A DNA stretch of 64,000 nt from the IMG/VR virus record IMGVR_UViG_3300010883_000006, positions 1-64,000 of that record; one strand, given 5' to 3'. Below the pieces are notes generated by a model. That model was not told the origin of the DNA and did no database searches. It worked only from the letters and a program-made list of their open reading frames with translations. The stretch is from a virus. A program made the position numbers and the translations under genes. Shown piece after piece: positions 23,085-32,632 of the stretch. Numbering within the stretch: the first letter of the stretch is position 1; the number at the start of each line of letters is the position of its first letter.

Positions 23085-26000
23085 TTATGTTAACATTTTT
23101 AACTGCCAACCATACATATTATCCCCACTAATTCTTATTCTCTTATTTACCATCATTACTTGGTTATTAATGTGAACACCAAGTGTTACACAATACTCTT
23201 CCTTATTGTGACTCCAATTCGTAGGGGTAGAGTCTCTATAAGAGTTTAAAAACACAAAAGGGTAAGCTCCCCTAGCTGAGTATCGTTGATTTAGTGAAGC
23301 CCATTCTAGTTGAGGGCAAGGTCTAGTCATAGGGTTTCCCTTGCTGTCATAAGAGGAAACACCGTCGTCTACTTTCCAGTAGAATACACCTTGATTTTCT
23401 TTAATTAAACTTCCATTAACAGTAGAAATACTATTAAATTCAACATCATAGTCTATTCTTTGTTCCCCATTTTCCATATATGCAAACTGGTGTAAGGTCG
23501 CTTCAAAATTAACTTGTTGTTGTATATTTAAATTAGTCCTTAATGATTCACCACTAACTGGTGCTCCTTGTCTTTTCGCTACTGGAGACTCATGTGGTGT
23601 TGTTCTTAATCCAGGTTGTCCAGCAGAAGGTGTGGGACCACATATACTTTCTCCGGCACCAGGGTCACCAACACAACAAGATGGACTATAGGTCCCATCT
23701 GGACATGGACAACCCCCAGTACTTACACAACAAATAGGGTCAAAAGTTCCATCTGCACAAGGACACCCATCATCATCAATTACCACCACTGGTCCTTTAT
23801 TATTTCTAAATACAGCTGGTAAACATTGACATTCAGTACATCCAGTGGTTGTAGTTATAATCTTAAACGAACCACCTTTTACAAACTCAGTTAAATCAGC
23901 ATCAAATGTTCCTCCAGAAAATATATCCCCTGAATTACAACATAAATTACAATTACTACAACCAACCGCTGAACCATCATGTGCCGTACATCCTACTGCA
24001 AGACTAACCCCCCAATTATAGTTAGTTAAACCAGGTAACCCAGTTGCAACTGAAGAAGGACCATCATTAATATATGAAGGTGGAGTAAAACTACCAGGAT
24101 ATAAAGATTGTCCCCCAGCCCAGGCTGGTGCACTTACTGGTGAAAAAGGTACAAGAGGTCTTGAATATATAAGTGGGTTTACTGTACTATATGGGTTAGA
24201 TTTAGTAATTGCTGAGAATGTACCTCCATTGGTCTGTACCGTTGGGTTATCTATTAAATCTCCCACTGCCACAGTTGTTCCCATCACCGCACCATACGCA
24301 TGTAAAGCAAAGTCAGCTCTTGCATTACTAATATTTTTTACTACAGGGTATAAAAACCCAGCAAAACTATTGTAAAATGGAAGGGTCCTCATAAATAAAT
24401 CTTGTGAGTATTTGTAATCCATTGTTGGTTGTGGGTGTCCACCAGCTGACCAGTCGTTTTGATGTACTCCAGTAACTATCTCACAATTAGTGGGGTAATT
24501 ATCAGCAACACTTCCGTCACAACCATATGGACCATGATAACCATCATTTCCACCACACCCAGGACCGTTCATAGGGTCTGGACAAGTAGATGGGTCAGTT
24601 ACGTACACACCTTTTGAGTGATAACCTCTTCGTTTTTGTCTGTTTAGTGACATAGTACCCGGACTAACTTGGTCAAAATCATGTAGTGAATAATCACCCA
24701 CCCCATTACCGTTATAAACGTTTTTAAAGTCTAGTGGGAATACTCCACCCCAACTATTTTCATTACAGGTCATCGGACTAGTTTCATCAAATATACTTAC
24801 AACCATCACATTTTTATCACCTCCTTTATATTTTCTACAAGGTCCTAATAGATTATAGTATCTAATAGATGTTTGCCCAGTAACTGAAGTTACCACACCA
24901 TCTGCTTCAGCAAATGTTTCCACATCTTGTAGATTTTGTAAACTATATGTGTGTCCTGTTTCGTAGGGTACAAAATTATCAAATGGACTACATTCCATAC
25001 AACCAAATTGACTTCCTGTGTTTTCTAATGAATCGTCATCTTTACCAAAAGAACCACCTTCTAATCTAGTTCCACCAGTTACGGTTGTACCCAATGGACC
25101 TCCTGTCCCACCACTTAGTTGATAGTTGAACGGTCCTGAGTTTTCTCTTGTATTACAACAGTTTAATTTACATCCACTACCCACATCACTTTCCCAACTT
25201 ATTGTTGCCGTATTGTTTGGTATATTAACATTTTCCATGTAACTTGTGCCTGTTAAAGAAAGATAAGAGATTGTATTATCAACATATAAACTTAAGTTAG
25301 CCAGTAAATTAGTGTGGTAATGCCACCAACCATATTTGTCAACATATGGTGAACTAGTCCATGTGTTAGCTCCTGTACCCCAACCTGGTTGGTCTATTCT
25401 CCATACGGTAGTGGTACTGTTAGCTGAAAATATAAGTTTTGGTATTGACCCTATTTCTGTAATTTCTGTGTCGCAGGGTGTTGATACTTGGTCACTTCTT
25501 GGTGATTCTACCCCAGTTTCTATTCCTGTTGTTGAAAAATAACAATTTGTAGAATTATTTTTTGTACATCCGGTGACATAGAATTCTGCCCTTCTACCTT
25601 GGGCCGTACTTCCACCCTCACTTCCAATAGCTCCGGGTGGTAGGTCTTGAAATCCAGCCCAATTTCCTGTACTTTGGGAGTTGTCACAATGTAAATATAG
25701 TCCGGTTATTCCAGCAACAGGAGTAATTCCACTAGCGTCTTTTAATCCACCAAAAGCACCTGATAAAGCAAAACCACCTAAACTATTTCCTTGACCATTA
25801 TAATCAACCACATCTAACTCTCCATGCCAAGGATAATAAGCGGTATTAAGCCATCTTTCACCAAACACAGGAATATGAAATAATTTACCAGTATAAGAAC
25901 CATCAGGAGCGGAAGCGGTAATTGTTGAAGCGGTTAAAGTACTAAACCAACTTTGTAAACCTACTTTGGCAGCTTGTGCATCTTCTAAAAAGACTGATGT

Positions 26001-26462
26001 AGTGTCATAGAAAGCATAAATGTTAGTACAATTTGTTAAACCACTAGTTGTAGCCGTCACTGGAAAACAATTTTTAATTTTTCTTCCTCTAGAACCCCTA
26101 ACATCCGGCATGTCATACCAACAATCCCCAGATAATGGAGTACAATTAGGGCCATTACATGAACTACAAGGATTATTAGACCCTAATTCGTCAAACCACT
26201 GTGGACCTCCATTTTGATTGGATGTACTTTCAGTACTACCGTACGGATTAGGGTACCATCCACCAGGTCCTGGACCTTGTGGTGAAATCCCATCTACCCA
26301 CACTGAACTTGTTCGTCTATAATCATAGTCAGAATCGTCAGCGGAAAACTGAACAATTAAATCTGCGAGACCAAGAGCATTTTCTCTTAGCATTAATTCT
26401 TTTCCTTTATCAGTGAGAAAAAGTTCTAGTGTATTAAGTTTATTTAGTTTTAAAAACCCCAT
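23085..26462 (-). CDS. Large tail-region protein with shared vWA-like segment and Cys-rich end
   Basis: 1125 residues. Residues 1-50 (LELFLTDKGKELMLRENALG, then DDSDYDYRR) are the shared N-terminal domain. Residues about 145-770 contain a segment similar to part of the 3099-residue giant: FYDTTSVFLEDAQAAKVGLQ, HIPVFGERWLNTAYYPWHG, NVMVVSIFDETSP and FAGFLYPVVKNISNARADFA. The first and third pieces suggest a von Willebrand A-like fold, but the metal-site residues are not canonical. Near 890-935 two tandem Cys-rich units (GCPCADGTFDPICC and GCPCPDGTYSPSCC) probably form disulfides. The C terminus (about 950-1125) is beta-rich. It is probably a fibre or adhesin. Confidence 0.75.
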   Translation of the reverse strand: MGFLKLNKLNTLELFLTDKGKELMLRENALGLADLIVQFSADDSDYDYRRTSSVWVDGISPQGPGPGGWYPNPYGSTESTSNQNGGPQWFDELGSNNPCSSCNGPNCTPLSGDCWYDMPDVRGSRGRKIKNCFPVTATTSGLTNCTNIYAFYDTTSVFLEDAQAAKVGLQSWFSTLTASTITASAPDGSYTGKLFHIPVFGERWLNTAYYPWHGELDVVDYNGQGNSLGGFALSGAFGGLKDASGITPVAGITGLYLHCDNSQSTGNWAGFQDLPPGAIGSEGGSTAQGRRAEFYVTGCTKNNSTNCYFSTTGIETGVESPRSDQVSTPCDTEITEIGSIPKLIFSANSTTTVWRIDQPGWGTGANTWTSSPYVDKYGWWHYHTNLLANLSLYVDNTISYLSLTGTSYMENVNIPNNTATISWESDVGSGCKLNCCNTRENSGPFNYQLSGGTGGPLGTTVTGGTRLEGGSFGKDDDSLENTGSQFGCMECSPFDNFVPYETGHTYSLQNLQDVETFAEADGVVTSVTGQTSIRYYNLLGPCRKYKGGDKNVMVVSIFDETSPMTCNENSWGGVFPLDFKNVYNGNGVGDYSLHDFDQVSPGTMSLNRQKRRGYHSKGVYVTDPSTCPDPMNGPGCGGNDGYHGPYGCDGSVADNYPTNCEIVTGVHQNDWSAGGHPQPTMDYKYSQDLFMRTLPFYNSFAGFLYPVVKNISNARADFALHAYGAVMGTTVAVGDLIDNPTVQTNGGTFSAITKSNPYSTVNPLIYSRPLVPFSPVSAPAWAGGQSLYPGSFTPPSYINDGPSSVATGLPGLTNYNWGVSLAVGCTAHDGSAVGCSNCNLCCNSGDIFSGGTFDADLTEFVKGGSFKIITTTTGCTECQCLPAVFRNNKGPVVVIDDDGCPCADGTFDPICCVSTGGCPCPDGTYSPSCCVGDPGAGESICGPTPSAGQPGLRTTPHESPVAKRQGAPVSGESLRTNLNIQQQVNFEATLHQFAYMENGEQRIDYDVEFNSISTVNGSLIKENQGVFYWKVDDGVSSYDSKGNPMTRPCPQLEWASLNQRYSARGAYPFVFLNSYRDSTPTNWSHNKEEYCVTLGVHINNQVMMVNKRIRISGDNMYGWQLKMLT

Positions 26463-26474
26463 ATAGTTAACTTA

Positions 26475-28931
26475 TTAATAATCAATTTTAATCACGAATT
26501 GTTGAGCTCCTGTTCGTTTTTGTGGACTTTTTAATTTTGCTATAGCCATTAAATCTCTATCCTGGTCAAATAAACCTATTTCGGTTATCCTTACTTTGTC
26601 CGTTAAAGACCATGTCGGATTGGTTGATGTGGTAAACTGATTACTACTAATCCCTATATTATAACGCATTTCATATATTGTTGCCATAATGTCACTTTCT
26701 AAATTACCATAGAAGAAGTATTCGTCACCGAATTGTAGTACTCCAGGTTCTTGGTTATTATTTAAAGGAACATTAATATAATCATGTAAAGTGTAAGTGG
26801 TTGCCCCACTATACACATCATGATTTATATAGAAACTACAATTACTATTAATTAATTCACCCGCTGTTATAGGTGCCCCACTTGTATGGTTAGAAATTTG
26901 ACTTGTTATGTCATTCTCAACCCAACTACCTGGTGAAGGAGCTACCCCGTAAGCAGTTTTTTGCATCACAACTTTTAATTTATCTACTTGTACACCGGTA
27001 CCAGAATAAACACAAGATGCGTTATCATAAGGTCGTATATAAGGAAATTCTGGCCCAAAACCAAAAGTAACATCTCTTGCTCCAGATGATGTATCACCAA
27101 TAATGGTATTGTAATAGTTACAATGCATTCCTGATGTGAAACCAGAACTACTCTCTAACCTATAAGTAAAGTGTAACATTTCAGCGTCAGGTAAACCATT
27201 AAATAAACCAATTTCACTAACACTACCAGCACAATTAGTTGCTGCTGGTATTAATTCTAATTTTGGCATTGGCATAGTATAATTCCTATTAGACTTATAT
27301 GACATAGCAGCAACTAATTCTTGGTCGTCTATTGTTATAATTTGTAAGTCTGGCCATACCTTACCAACTCTATTAGGTACTGATGTTCTACCACTAGTAC
27401 TTGCTAGGTTATCATCCCATAGGTTGTAATATCTTATACCTGGTTCATTCATATCCGTGTTTGGTGTTGACGCTATAAATTGACATTGTGAAATACTATC
27501 TTCGTAACCTGGAGGACTCACATAGAATGTTTGTCCTATAGTACATTCATCACCTCTACCTGTACCATCGCCACTACCAGAATTACCACCTTTTTTCTTA
27601 TGCCACATTAAAGTAGGCATATGGATTTTAAAGTTTCTCATTTCACCAATCCCATTAAGTAATGTAAAGTTTGATTCTAAAGCAAATTTTTCACCGTAGA
27701 AATTAGAGATTGTTTGGTTGGTGTAGTGCATAATACCAATACATCTTTGTTCCGATGGTAATACTGTTCTTATTTTACCAAACGAATCTCTCATGTATGT
27801 ACCTGACATTTCTGGGTCATAACCAAGAACGTTGTTGGAGCCATAGTAGTCTGGCTTAGTATTACTATCAGTTTGTCCGTTATCACTATTATAACCTAAA
27901 TATTCTTTAGTGCTACAGTACCCAGTAGAACCATACCCATTAACATCTTCGTAGGTAGTGTTATTTACACCAGCAACCGTACCAGAATTAATACTACTAC
28001 CATCCCATTGTGTCCAGTTAATATTCATATTCCACACATTAACATCTTTAACTGACACATCACAATTATTATCGAAAGATAATGAACCTGGTGACCAGTA
28101 TGGTATAGGTGTATCCGCTCCGTAGAAATTTAACATTCCACCTGCTGGATAAACCACAACATGTGCACATCCTGTATTAGCACTAATTGCGTCACTAAAC
28201 ATTGAGTTTAAGTGGTACCAATTAAAATTAGGCAAATCTCTATCTACTGTTATGTTAACTGCTGAAGCAGTACTTCCAGATGTCACACCAGAAACCACAT
28301 TATAGAAAAGATATGGGGCAGAGTACCCTAAAGGTATGTCTAACCCGCCAGGATTACAACCAGGATTTAAGGAATTACCAACAAAAGGGTTTTGGTATTG
28401 TACCATTATTAAATCACCTACTTGTGGGTTATAATTAATACTATTACAACTTCCACTATATAATATCATTTGGGAACCTCCGGTCATTCCTGTTATTGGG
28501 AAACACCAGTTACTTGACTGGACATATGAACCATTAGTTATTGCTGAAAACCCTACACTAGTGTTACCACTAAAGAACCCTCTACTTCTAGCTCTATTAT
28601 ATACAGCGTTTTCGGTATGTGCAGGGGTTAAAATACCGTAAGTAGAACCCGTATTTGTTTCTAAGATAGGAACGGGATATTTTATATTCATTTTATTAAG
28701 TTCACAAGAAGAGTTAGAAATGTTCTGTGCGTTCCATTTTGGTTCTGTTATAAAGATACCTGGTGTTTGATTTAAGACATCTGTATAACAATCATAACAC
28801 ATTTCACTATCCCCTAGTTGGAATAGTGAAAGGGTTAAGTGACCTTGTGATAATTTTTTTCTACCTGCGTCCGTTAGTCTAACCCCTATTAGACCTGAAC
28901 TTCCGTTTTTTAATATATAACCTGTTCCCAT
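26475..28931 (-). CDS. Large tail-region structural protein (818 aa)
   Basis: The N terminus (LIGVRLTDAGRKKLSQGHL, then FQLGDSEMCYD) is the third copy of the shared docking domain. The body is Ser/Thr/Asn/Gly-rich with many Cys, typical of an extracellular fibre-like protein. Near residues 580-620 VSEIGLFNGLPDAEM and at the C terminus ITEIGLFDQDRDLMAIAK show two related modules. It ends FVIKIDY, like the end of the protein at 19712-20818. The gene has an ATATTTATA element 13 bases upstream. A receptor-binding role is inference. Confidence 0.72.
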   Translation of the reverse strand: MGTGYILKNGSSGLIGVRLTDAGRKKLSQGHLTLSLFQLGDSEMCYDCYTDVLNQTPGIFITEPKWNAQNISNSSCELNKMNIKYPVPILETNTGSTYGILTPAHTENAVYNRARSRGFFSGNTSVGFSAITNGSYVQSSNWCFPITGMTGGSQMILYSGSCNSINYNPQVGDLIMVQYQNPFVGNSLNPGCNPGGLDIPLGYSAPYLFYNVVSGVTSGSTASAVNITVDRDLPNFNWYHLNSMFSDAISANTGCAHVVVYPAGGMLNFYGADTPIPYWSPGSLSFDNNCDVSVKDVNVWNMNINWTQWDGSSINSGTVAGVNNTTYEDVNGYGSTGYCSTKEYLGYNSDNGQTDSNTKPDYYGSNNVLGYDPEMSGTYMRDSFGKIRTVLPSEQRCIGIMHYTNQTISNFYGEKFALESNFTLLNGIGEMRNFKIHMPTLMWHKKKGGNSGSGDGTGRGDECTIGQTFYVSPPGYEDSISQCQFIASTPNTDMNEPGIRYYNLWDDNLASTSGRTSVPNRVGKVWPDLQIITIDDQELVAAMSYKSNRNYTMPMPKLELIPAATNCAGSVSEIGLFNGLPDAEMLHFTYRLESSSGFTSGMHCNYYNTIIGDTSSGARDVTFGFGPEFPYIRPYDNASCVYSGTGVQVDKLKVVMQKTAYGVAPSPGSWVENDITSQISNHTSGAPITAGELINSNCSFYINHDVYSGATTYTLHDYINVPLNNNQEPGVLQFGDEYFFYGNLESDIMATIYEMRYNIGISSNQFTTSTNPTWSLTDKVRITEIGLFDQDRDLMAIAKLKSPQKRTGAQQFVIKIDY

Positions 28932-28944
28932 TTTATTTTTATTT

Positions 28945-28954
28945 TATAAATATT
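28945..28954 (-). promoter_or_regulatory. ATATTTATA element before gene 26475-28931
   Basis: Minus-strand TAATATTTATAAAA 13 bases before ATG 28931, inside the tail gene block. Confidence 0.5.
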
Positions 28955-28969
28955 ATAATTCTCCTTTTA

Positions 28970-31900
28970 TTAGTATGTAGAAGGAGAATTGTTATTGTTG
29001 TTTATGTTATTTCTCCTATTATCACTTGGTTTAAATGCCCCTGATTCATCATAGAACACAGATGCTGGCATTTCAAATGGATAACGTGAAGTAATGTTTA
29101 TTTTTGTTAAAGTCTTACCATTTAATAATTTGTAATCTCTAATTGATTTTATTTCGTACTCATATTTTCCTGGTTTGGGTACTGACGCCATTAAGTCCAC
29201 AGTTTGTATACCAAAAATATTTTTAGATAATGTCCCAATATCTTGTGATACAGTATTCCCAGAAAGGTCTATTACATCTAAAATTAACTTTTCATTAAAT
29301 TGGGGATTAGATAGGTATTCCACACTAACTCTTGGGTCTTTTCTATTAGCCACACCTCTCAATGAAATGTCTGTAACGTAGAATAAAGTTAATATGTCGT
29401 TTTCTTGTATTCCATCTGGTTCTGTCAATGTTAAAAATTGTACCGTCCTACCAGATACCCTAACAAAATCTGAACCATCCAATAGTGGTGAACCATTTAA
29501 TGCCATTCCTATAGCTCCTCTAGGGTTCAGTTTAGTTTGGTAGAAATAGTAATATAAGTTAGTATAGAAGCTATTTGGTTCTCCTATATTGTTAGTTGAA
29601 CCTGTGGGTATAGGTGACGGAATGGAGTAATTTTCCACATAATAAGATTGTGGTGTAGAACCTGGAACATAATAAATGTTCATAATGTCAAATTCCTCAA
29701 GTACATCAGGTGGAAAAGTAATTATTTGTGTTCCATTAAAGTAATAATCACCATCGGTCCATTGACTGTCTGAAGCTGGAAATAGAGTAAGCCCATTTAA
29801 AGTTAGTTGTATACTTCCAGCGGTTGGGTATTCTAGAACTATCGTATAAGGTGAACCTGAAACTAGTAGTGGGACTTCGGTTATTCCGGTTGTACTTCCT
29901 GAGGCGACTTGCACTTGTTGTGAATATAACCTCATATTACCAATGTCATCTGTATAGGTAAAATTACTAGTAGAGACATTAGGTAATGGTGGTGTAACAG
30001 GTGCCACAAAATAGAAATCAGTTTTTTTATCGTATATTCCGTATTGTGTTGATGGTCCACTATTTAAATCTAAACTGTCGTACCATGTCTGGTGGGTCAT
30101 CGCGGTAAATGGTTGGTACGTATCACATGAAGTTGTTAATATATTTTCTAATTTATCACTATACAAAAAACTAGGTTTTATCAAAAACTGATAATTACTC
30201 CCTATACCTAAAAAATTCGTATCTACACAATCACTAGCAGTTATTTTTTTACCTATAATTCTTCTACCATCATAAGAATCACTTATTTGTGTAGGTCTAT
30301 CAAATACCCTAGTTAATAAAGGTGTGGTAGAAAACTCATTTTCTGTTGCGTCATAGGGGTAGATACTGTACTTTGGGTACATGTTACCGTTAATCATATC
30401 AACAGTATTAGTTGTCCACTCAAAATTAAAATTAATACAACTAGTTAGTCCAGTTATCTGAACATCATTTAAAACATCGTAGTCTTTTGTTTTTACTTTT
30501 TCACCGTCAATATCGTTAAAAATTTTGGTTCCTCCGGTTAGTTTTATTTCTGGAAATTCAGTAGTTTGCATTTCTACTTTAATCGTTGGTCTTATTCTAG
30601 GCACTTCTGGTTTACCTACTTCTGCCTGATTAAATGAATTACCGTAATCCACACCGGTGGTATTTGTCATTTCTAACCCTACGGTATTTGGATTGTATAA
30701 ATCAAAAGTTTGAGATGTGTTTGGTCCCACATCTTCTAATCTAGATGTTACTGTTGTTTGAGTACCTGTAAGAGTTATATGGTAGAAATTAGTATTATCT
30801 TGTGAAATCTCCATATACCCAATTCTTTGGGCTCCCAAAAACTTTTGTAGTTCTTGTGGGTTAGAATAATTTTCCGCAGAAAGATTATTACCGACCCATG
30901 TGGTTTTATCTAATAAAGAAAAATTAATTTCATATGCTGGATTATAACCTACCACACTACCTAATGGGTGAGTAGAAGAACCAGTACCAAACGCATCTGT
31001 AATTTGTATTTTAAATTCTTCCCCTAGTGAACCATGCCTTTCTATCCTTACCCTTACACTTCCTTGTCCATTATAGTTACCTGTAGCAAATGGACTTTTA
31101 GTTTCATCATTTTTTAAAATTCTAGTACTTAAAAACCCACTTGGTGTGCTAGGACATGAGGAGTATTGTGGACATTCAGCAATAGGATTAGTGTTACCTG
31201 TAAAAGCGTAAGCTGACCCACTCATTCCATTATACCTTATTTCTGTCCCATTACCTGAACCGCTTGAATTAAATACAAATGATAAATCATATGATGTACC
31301 TGCTTTACCAAATAAACCATCACTATCACGCATAGCCGCTAACACAAAACCTATAGTGTCATCATCAGCCTCTGTGGAATTAATTGTAACCTCGTGCACA
31401 TAATTTGTATATTCACATAAACTCACCATACCAACAGGGTAGGCATTATTAAGTTGACTAGATAACCTTCCATTGGTTGCATTTAAAAAAGCTGAACTCA
31501 TTACACTAGTACCTGAACTACTTGTGGTTAATCCAGTAATTGTTGGGTACAGGGTGGGACTGCTAAGTGACCCACTTGTAAATGTATTAGCTGACAAATA
31601 ATGTGAAGCAACTGGATTACTTCTTCCTTCGTGTGTTGATGCGTCAAATGTTACCCATTTGAATTGACTGTTTGATACCATATCATATCCAACAAATTTG
31701 TTAATTAAAGGGTTCCAATAAAATTTACCAATTTCTTTAAGGTCTGTTGGTAAGGTGGAGACTGTAGCCGTAGGCCCTATATTCACACCTTCTTGTGTAG
31801 TTGCAGCAGAAACTCCCATATACCAGTTATACGTTGAGTCTGTTAATCTATTTTCTGTAGCCCCGGTATATAACCAAGCGTAGGGGTTATTCACATCTAT

Positions 31901-32629
31901 AGTACCATTTTTCAATAACCCGCTAGGGTAGGTAACGGTAGTACTACTAATTGCACCTGGACCTCTACCATTTACGAATGTAAGAAATCCCTTTGAGTGT
32001 GGTTGGTAAAATTCGTAATTATTGTTAATATATGAACCTGACAACCCAGTATATGAGGTAGCTATTTTACCATCTAGACAACCGCCTACACCTTCAATGG
32101 GTGTACTTACATACTTTACAGAATTACCATCATAAGCGGATAAAGTATAAAACCCTTGTGGTAAATCATCAAACACATAACTTTCATCACCTGACTTATT
32201 CCCAACATAAGTTTCAAATATATCACCATCCTTATATAATTTATAATAGAAAGGCCACTGAGTGTGGGTAAATCCAGATACTGTTATTTGACAAAATTTA
32301 TTAATATTATTAGTACAAGCACTAACTGTTGTTGACGCGGTAAAGGACACCGTTGGAGTTGCGGGTACCAGTATTACCGATGTAGACGCTGATAGTTTAG
32401 TGTCGGTTACTGTTCCACTATAAGGAGTACTCTCTAGATTAGTTAAAGTTAGTCCAGTAGTGGTATATGACCCTGCTGGGTTACCACCATTCCATACCAC
32501 AGTATAGGGTGGTGTTCCTCCAGTTACAGTGACATTAAATATACTTCCATTATCTAGTCCTTGGGTAGTTGGTGTAACTTCAAAAGACCTTATAAAGGGA
32601 GTTCCTGGTATGTAAGTACTTGTTGACAT
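28970..32629 (-). CDS. Very large tail-region protein with Ig/SprB-like N-terminal repeats (1219 aa)
   Basis: Residues about 15-90 hold an Ig-like or SprB-type unit (VTVTGGTPPYTVVWNGGNP ... SGTVTDTKL), the GGTPPYT pattern being common in Bacteroidota surface proteins. A second beta unit (VSFTASTTVSACTNN ... LPQGFYTLSAYDGN) follows to about 180. The middle carries long beta-rich stretches, and the C-terminal 350 residues include repeated pieces such as GSIQLTLNGLTLFPASDSQW and GAIGMALNGSPLLDG, which look like two copies of a strand-rich unit with DILTLFYV and DIMNIYYV. It ends in a low-complexity Asn tail. A fibre or adhesin role is inferred from position and composition. Confidence 0.72.
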   Translation of the reverse strand: MSTSTYIPGTPFIRSFEVTPTTQGLDNGSIFNVTVTGGTPPYTVVWNGGNPAGSYTTTGLTLTNLESTPYSGTVTDTKLSASTSVILVPATPTVSFTASTTVSACTNNINKFCQITVSGFTHTQWPFYYKLYKDGDIFETYVGNKSGDESYVFDDLPQGFYTLSAYDGNSVKYVSTPIEGVGGCLDGKIATSYTGLSGSYINNNYEFYQPHSKGFLTFVNGRGPGAISSTTVTYPSGLLKNGTIDVNNPYAWLYTGATENRLTDSTYNWYMGVSAATTQEGVNIGPTATVSTLPTDLKEIGKFYWNPLINKFVGYDMVSNSQFKWVTFDASTHEGRSNPVASHYLSANTFTSGSLSSPTLYPTITGLTTSSSGTSVMSSAFLNATNGRLSSQLNNAYPVGMVSLCEYTNYVHEVTINSTEADDDTIGFVLAAMRDSDGLFGKAGTSYDLSFVFNSSGSGNGTEIRYNGMSGSAYAFTGNTNPIAECPQYSSCPSTPSGFLSTRILKNDETKSPFATGNYNGQGSVRVRIERHGSLGEEFKIQITDAFGTGSSTHPLGSVVGYNPAYEINFSLLDKTTWVGNNLSAENYSNPQELQKFLGAQRIGYMEISQDNTNFYHITLTGTQTTVTSRLEDVGPNTSQTFDLYNPNTVGLEMTNTTGVDYGNSFNQAEVGKPEVPRIRPTIKVEMQTTEFPEIKLTGGTKIFNDIDGEKVKTKDYDVLNDVQITGLTSCINFNFEWTTNTVDMINGNMYPKYSIYPYDATENEFSTTPLLTRVFDRPTQISDSYDGRRIIGKKITASDCVDTNFLGIGSNYQFLIKPSFLYSDKLENILTTSCDTYQPFTAMTHQTWYDSLDLNSGPSTQYGIYDKKTDFYFVAPVTPPLPNVSTSNFTYTDDIGNMRLYSQQVQVASGSTTGITEVPLLVSGSPYTIVLEYPTAGSIQLTLNGLTLFPASDSQWTDGDYYFNGTQIITFPPDVLEEFDIMNIYYVPGSTPQSYYVENYSIPSPIPTGSTNNIGEPNSFYTNLYYYFYQTKLNPRGAIGMALNGSPLLDGSDFVRVSGRTVQFLTLTEPDGIQENDILTLFYVTDISLRGVANRKDPRVSVEYLSNPQFNEKLILDVIDLSGNTVSQDIGTLSKNIFGIQTVDLMASVPKPGKYEYEIKSIRDYKLLNGKTLTKINITSRYPFEMPASVFYDESGAFKPSDNRRNNINNNNNSPSTY

Positions 32630-32632
32630 TTA

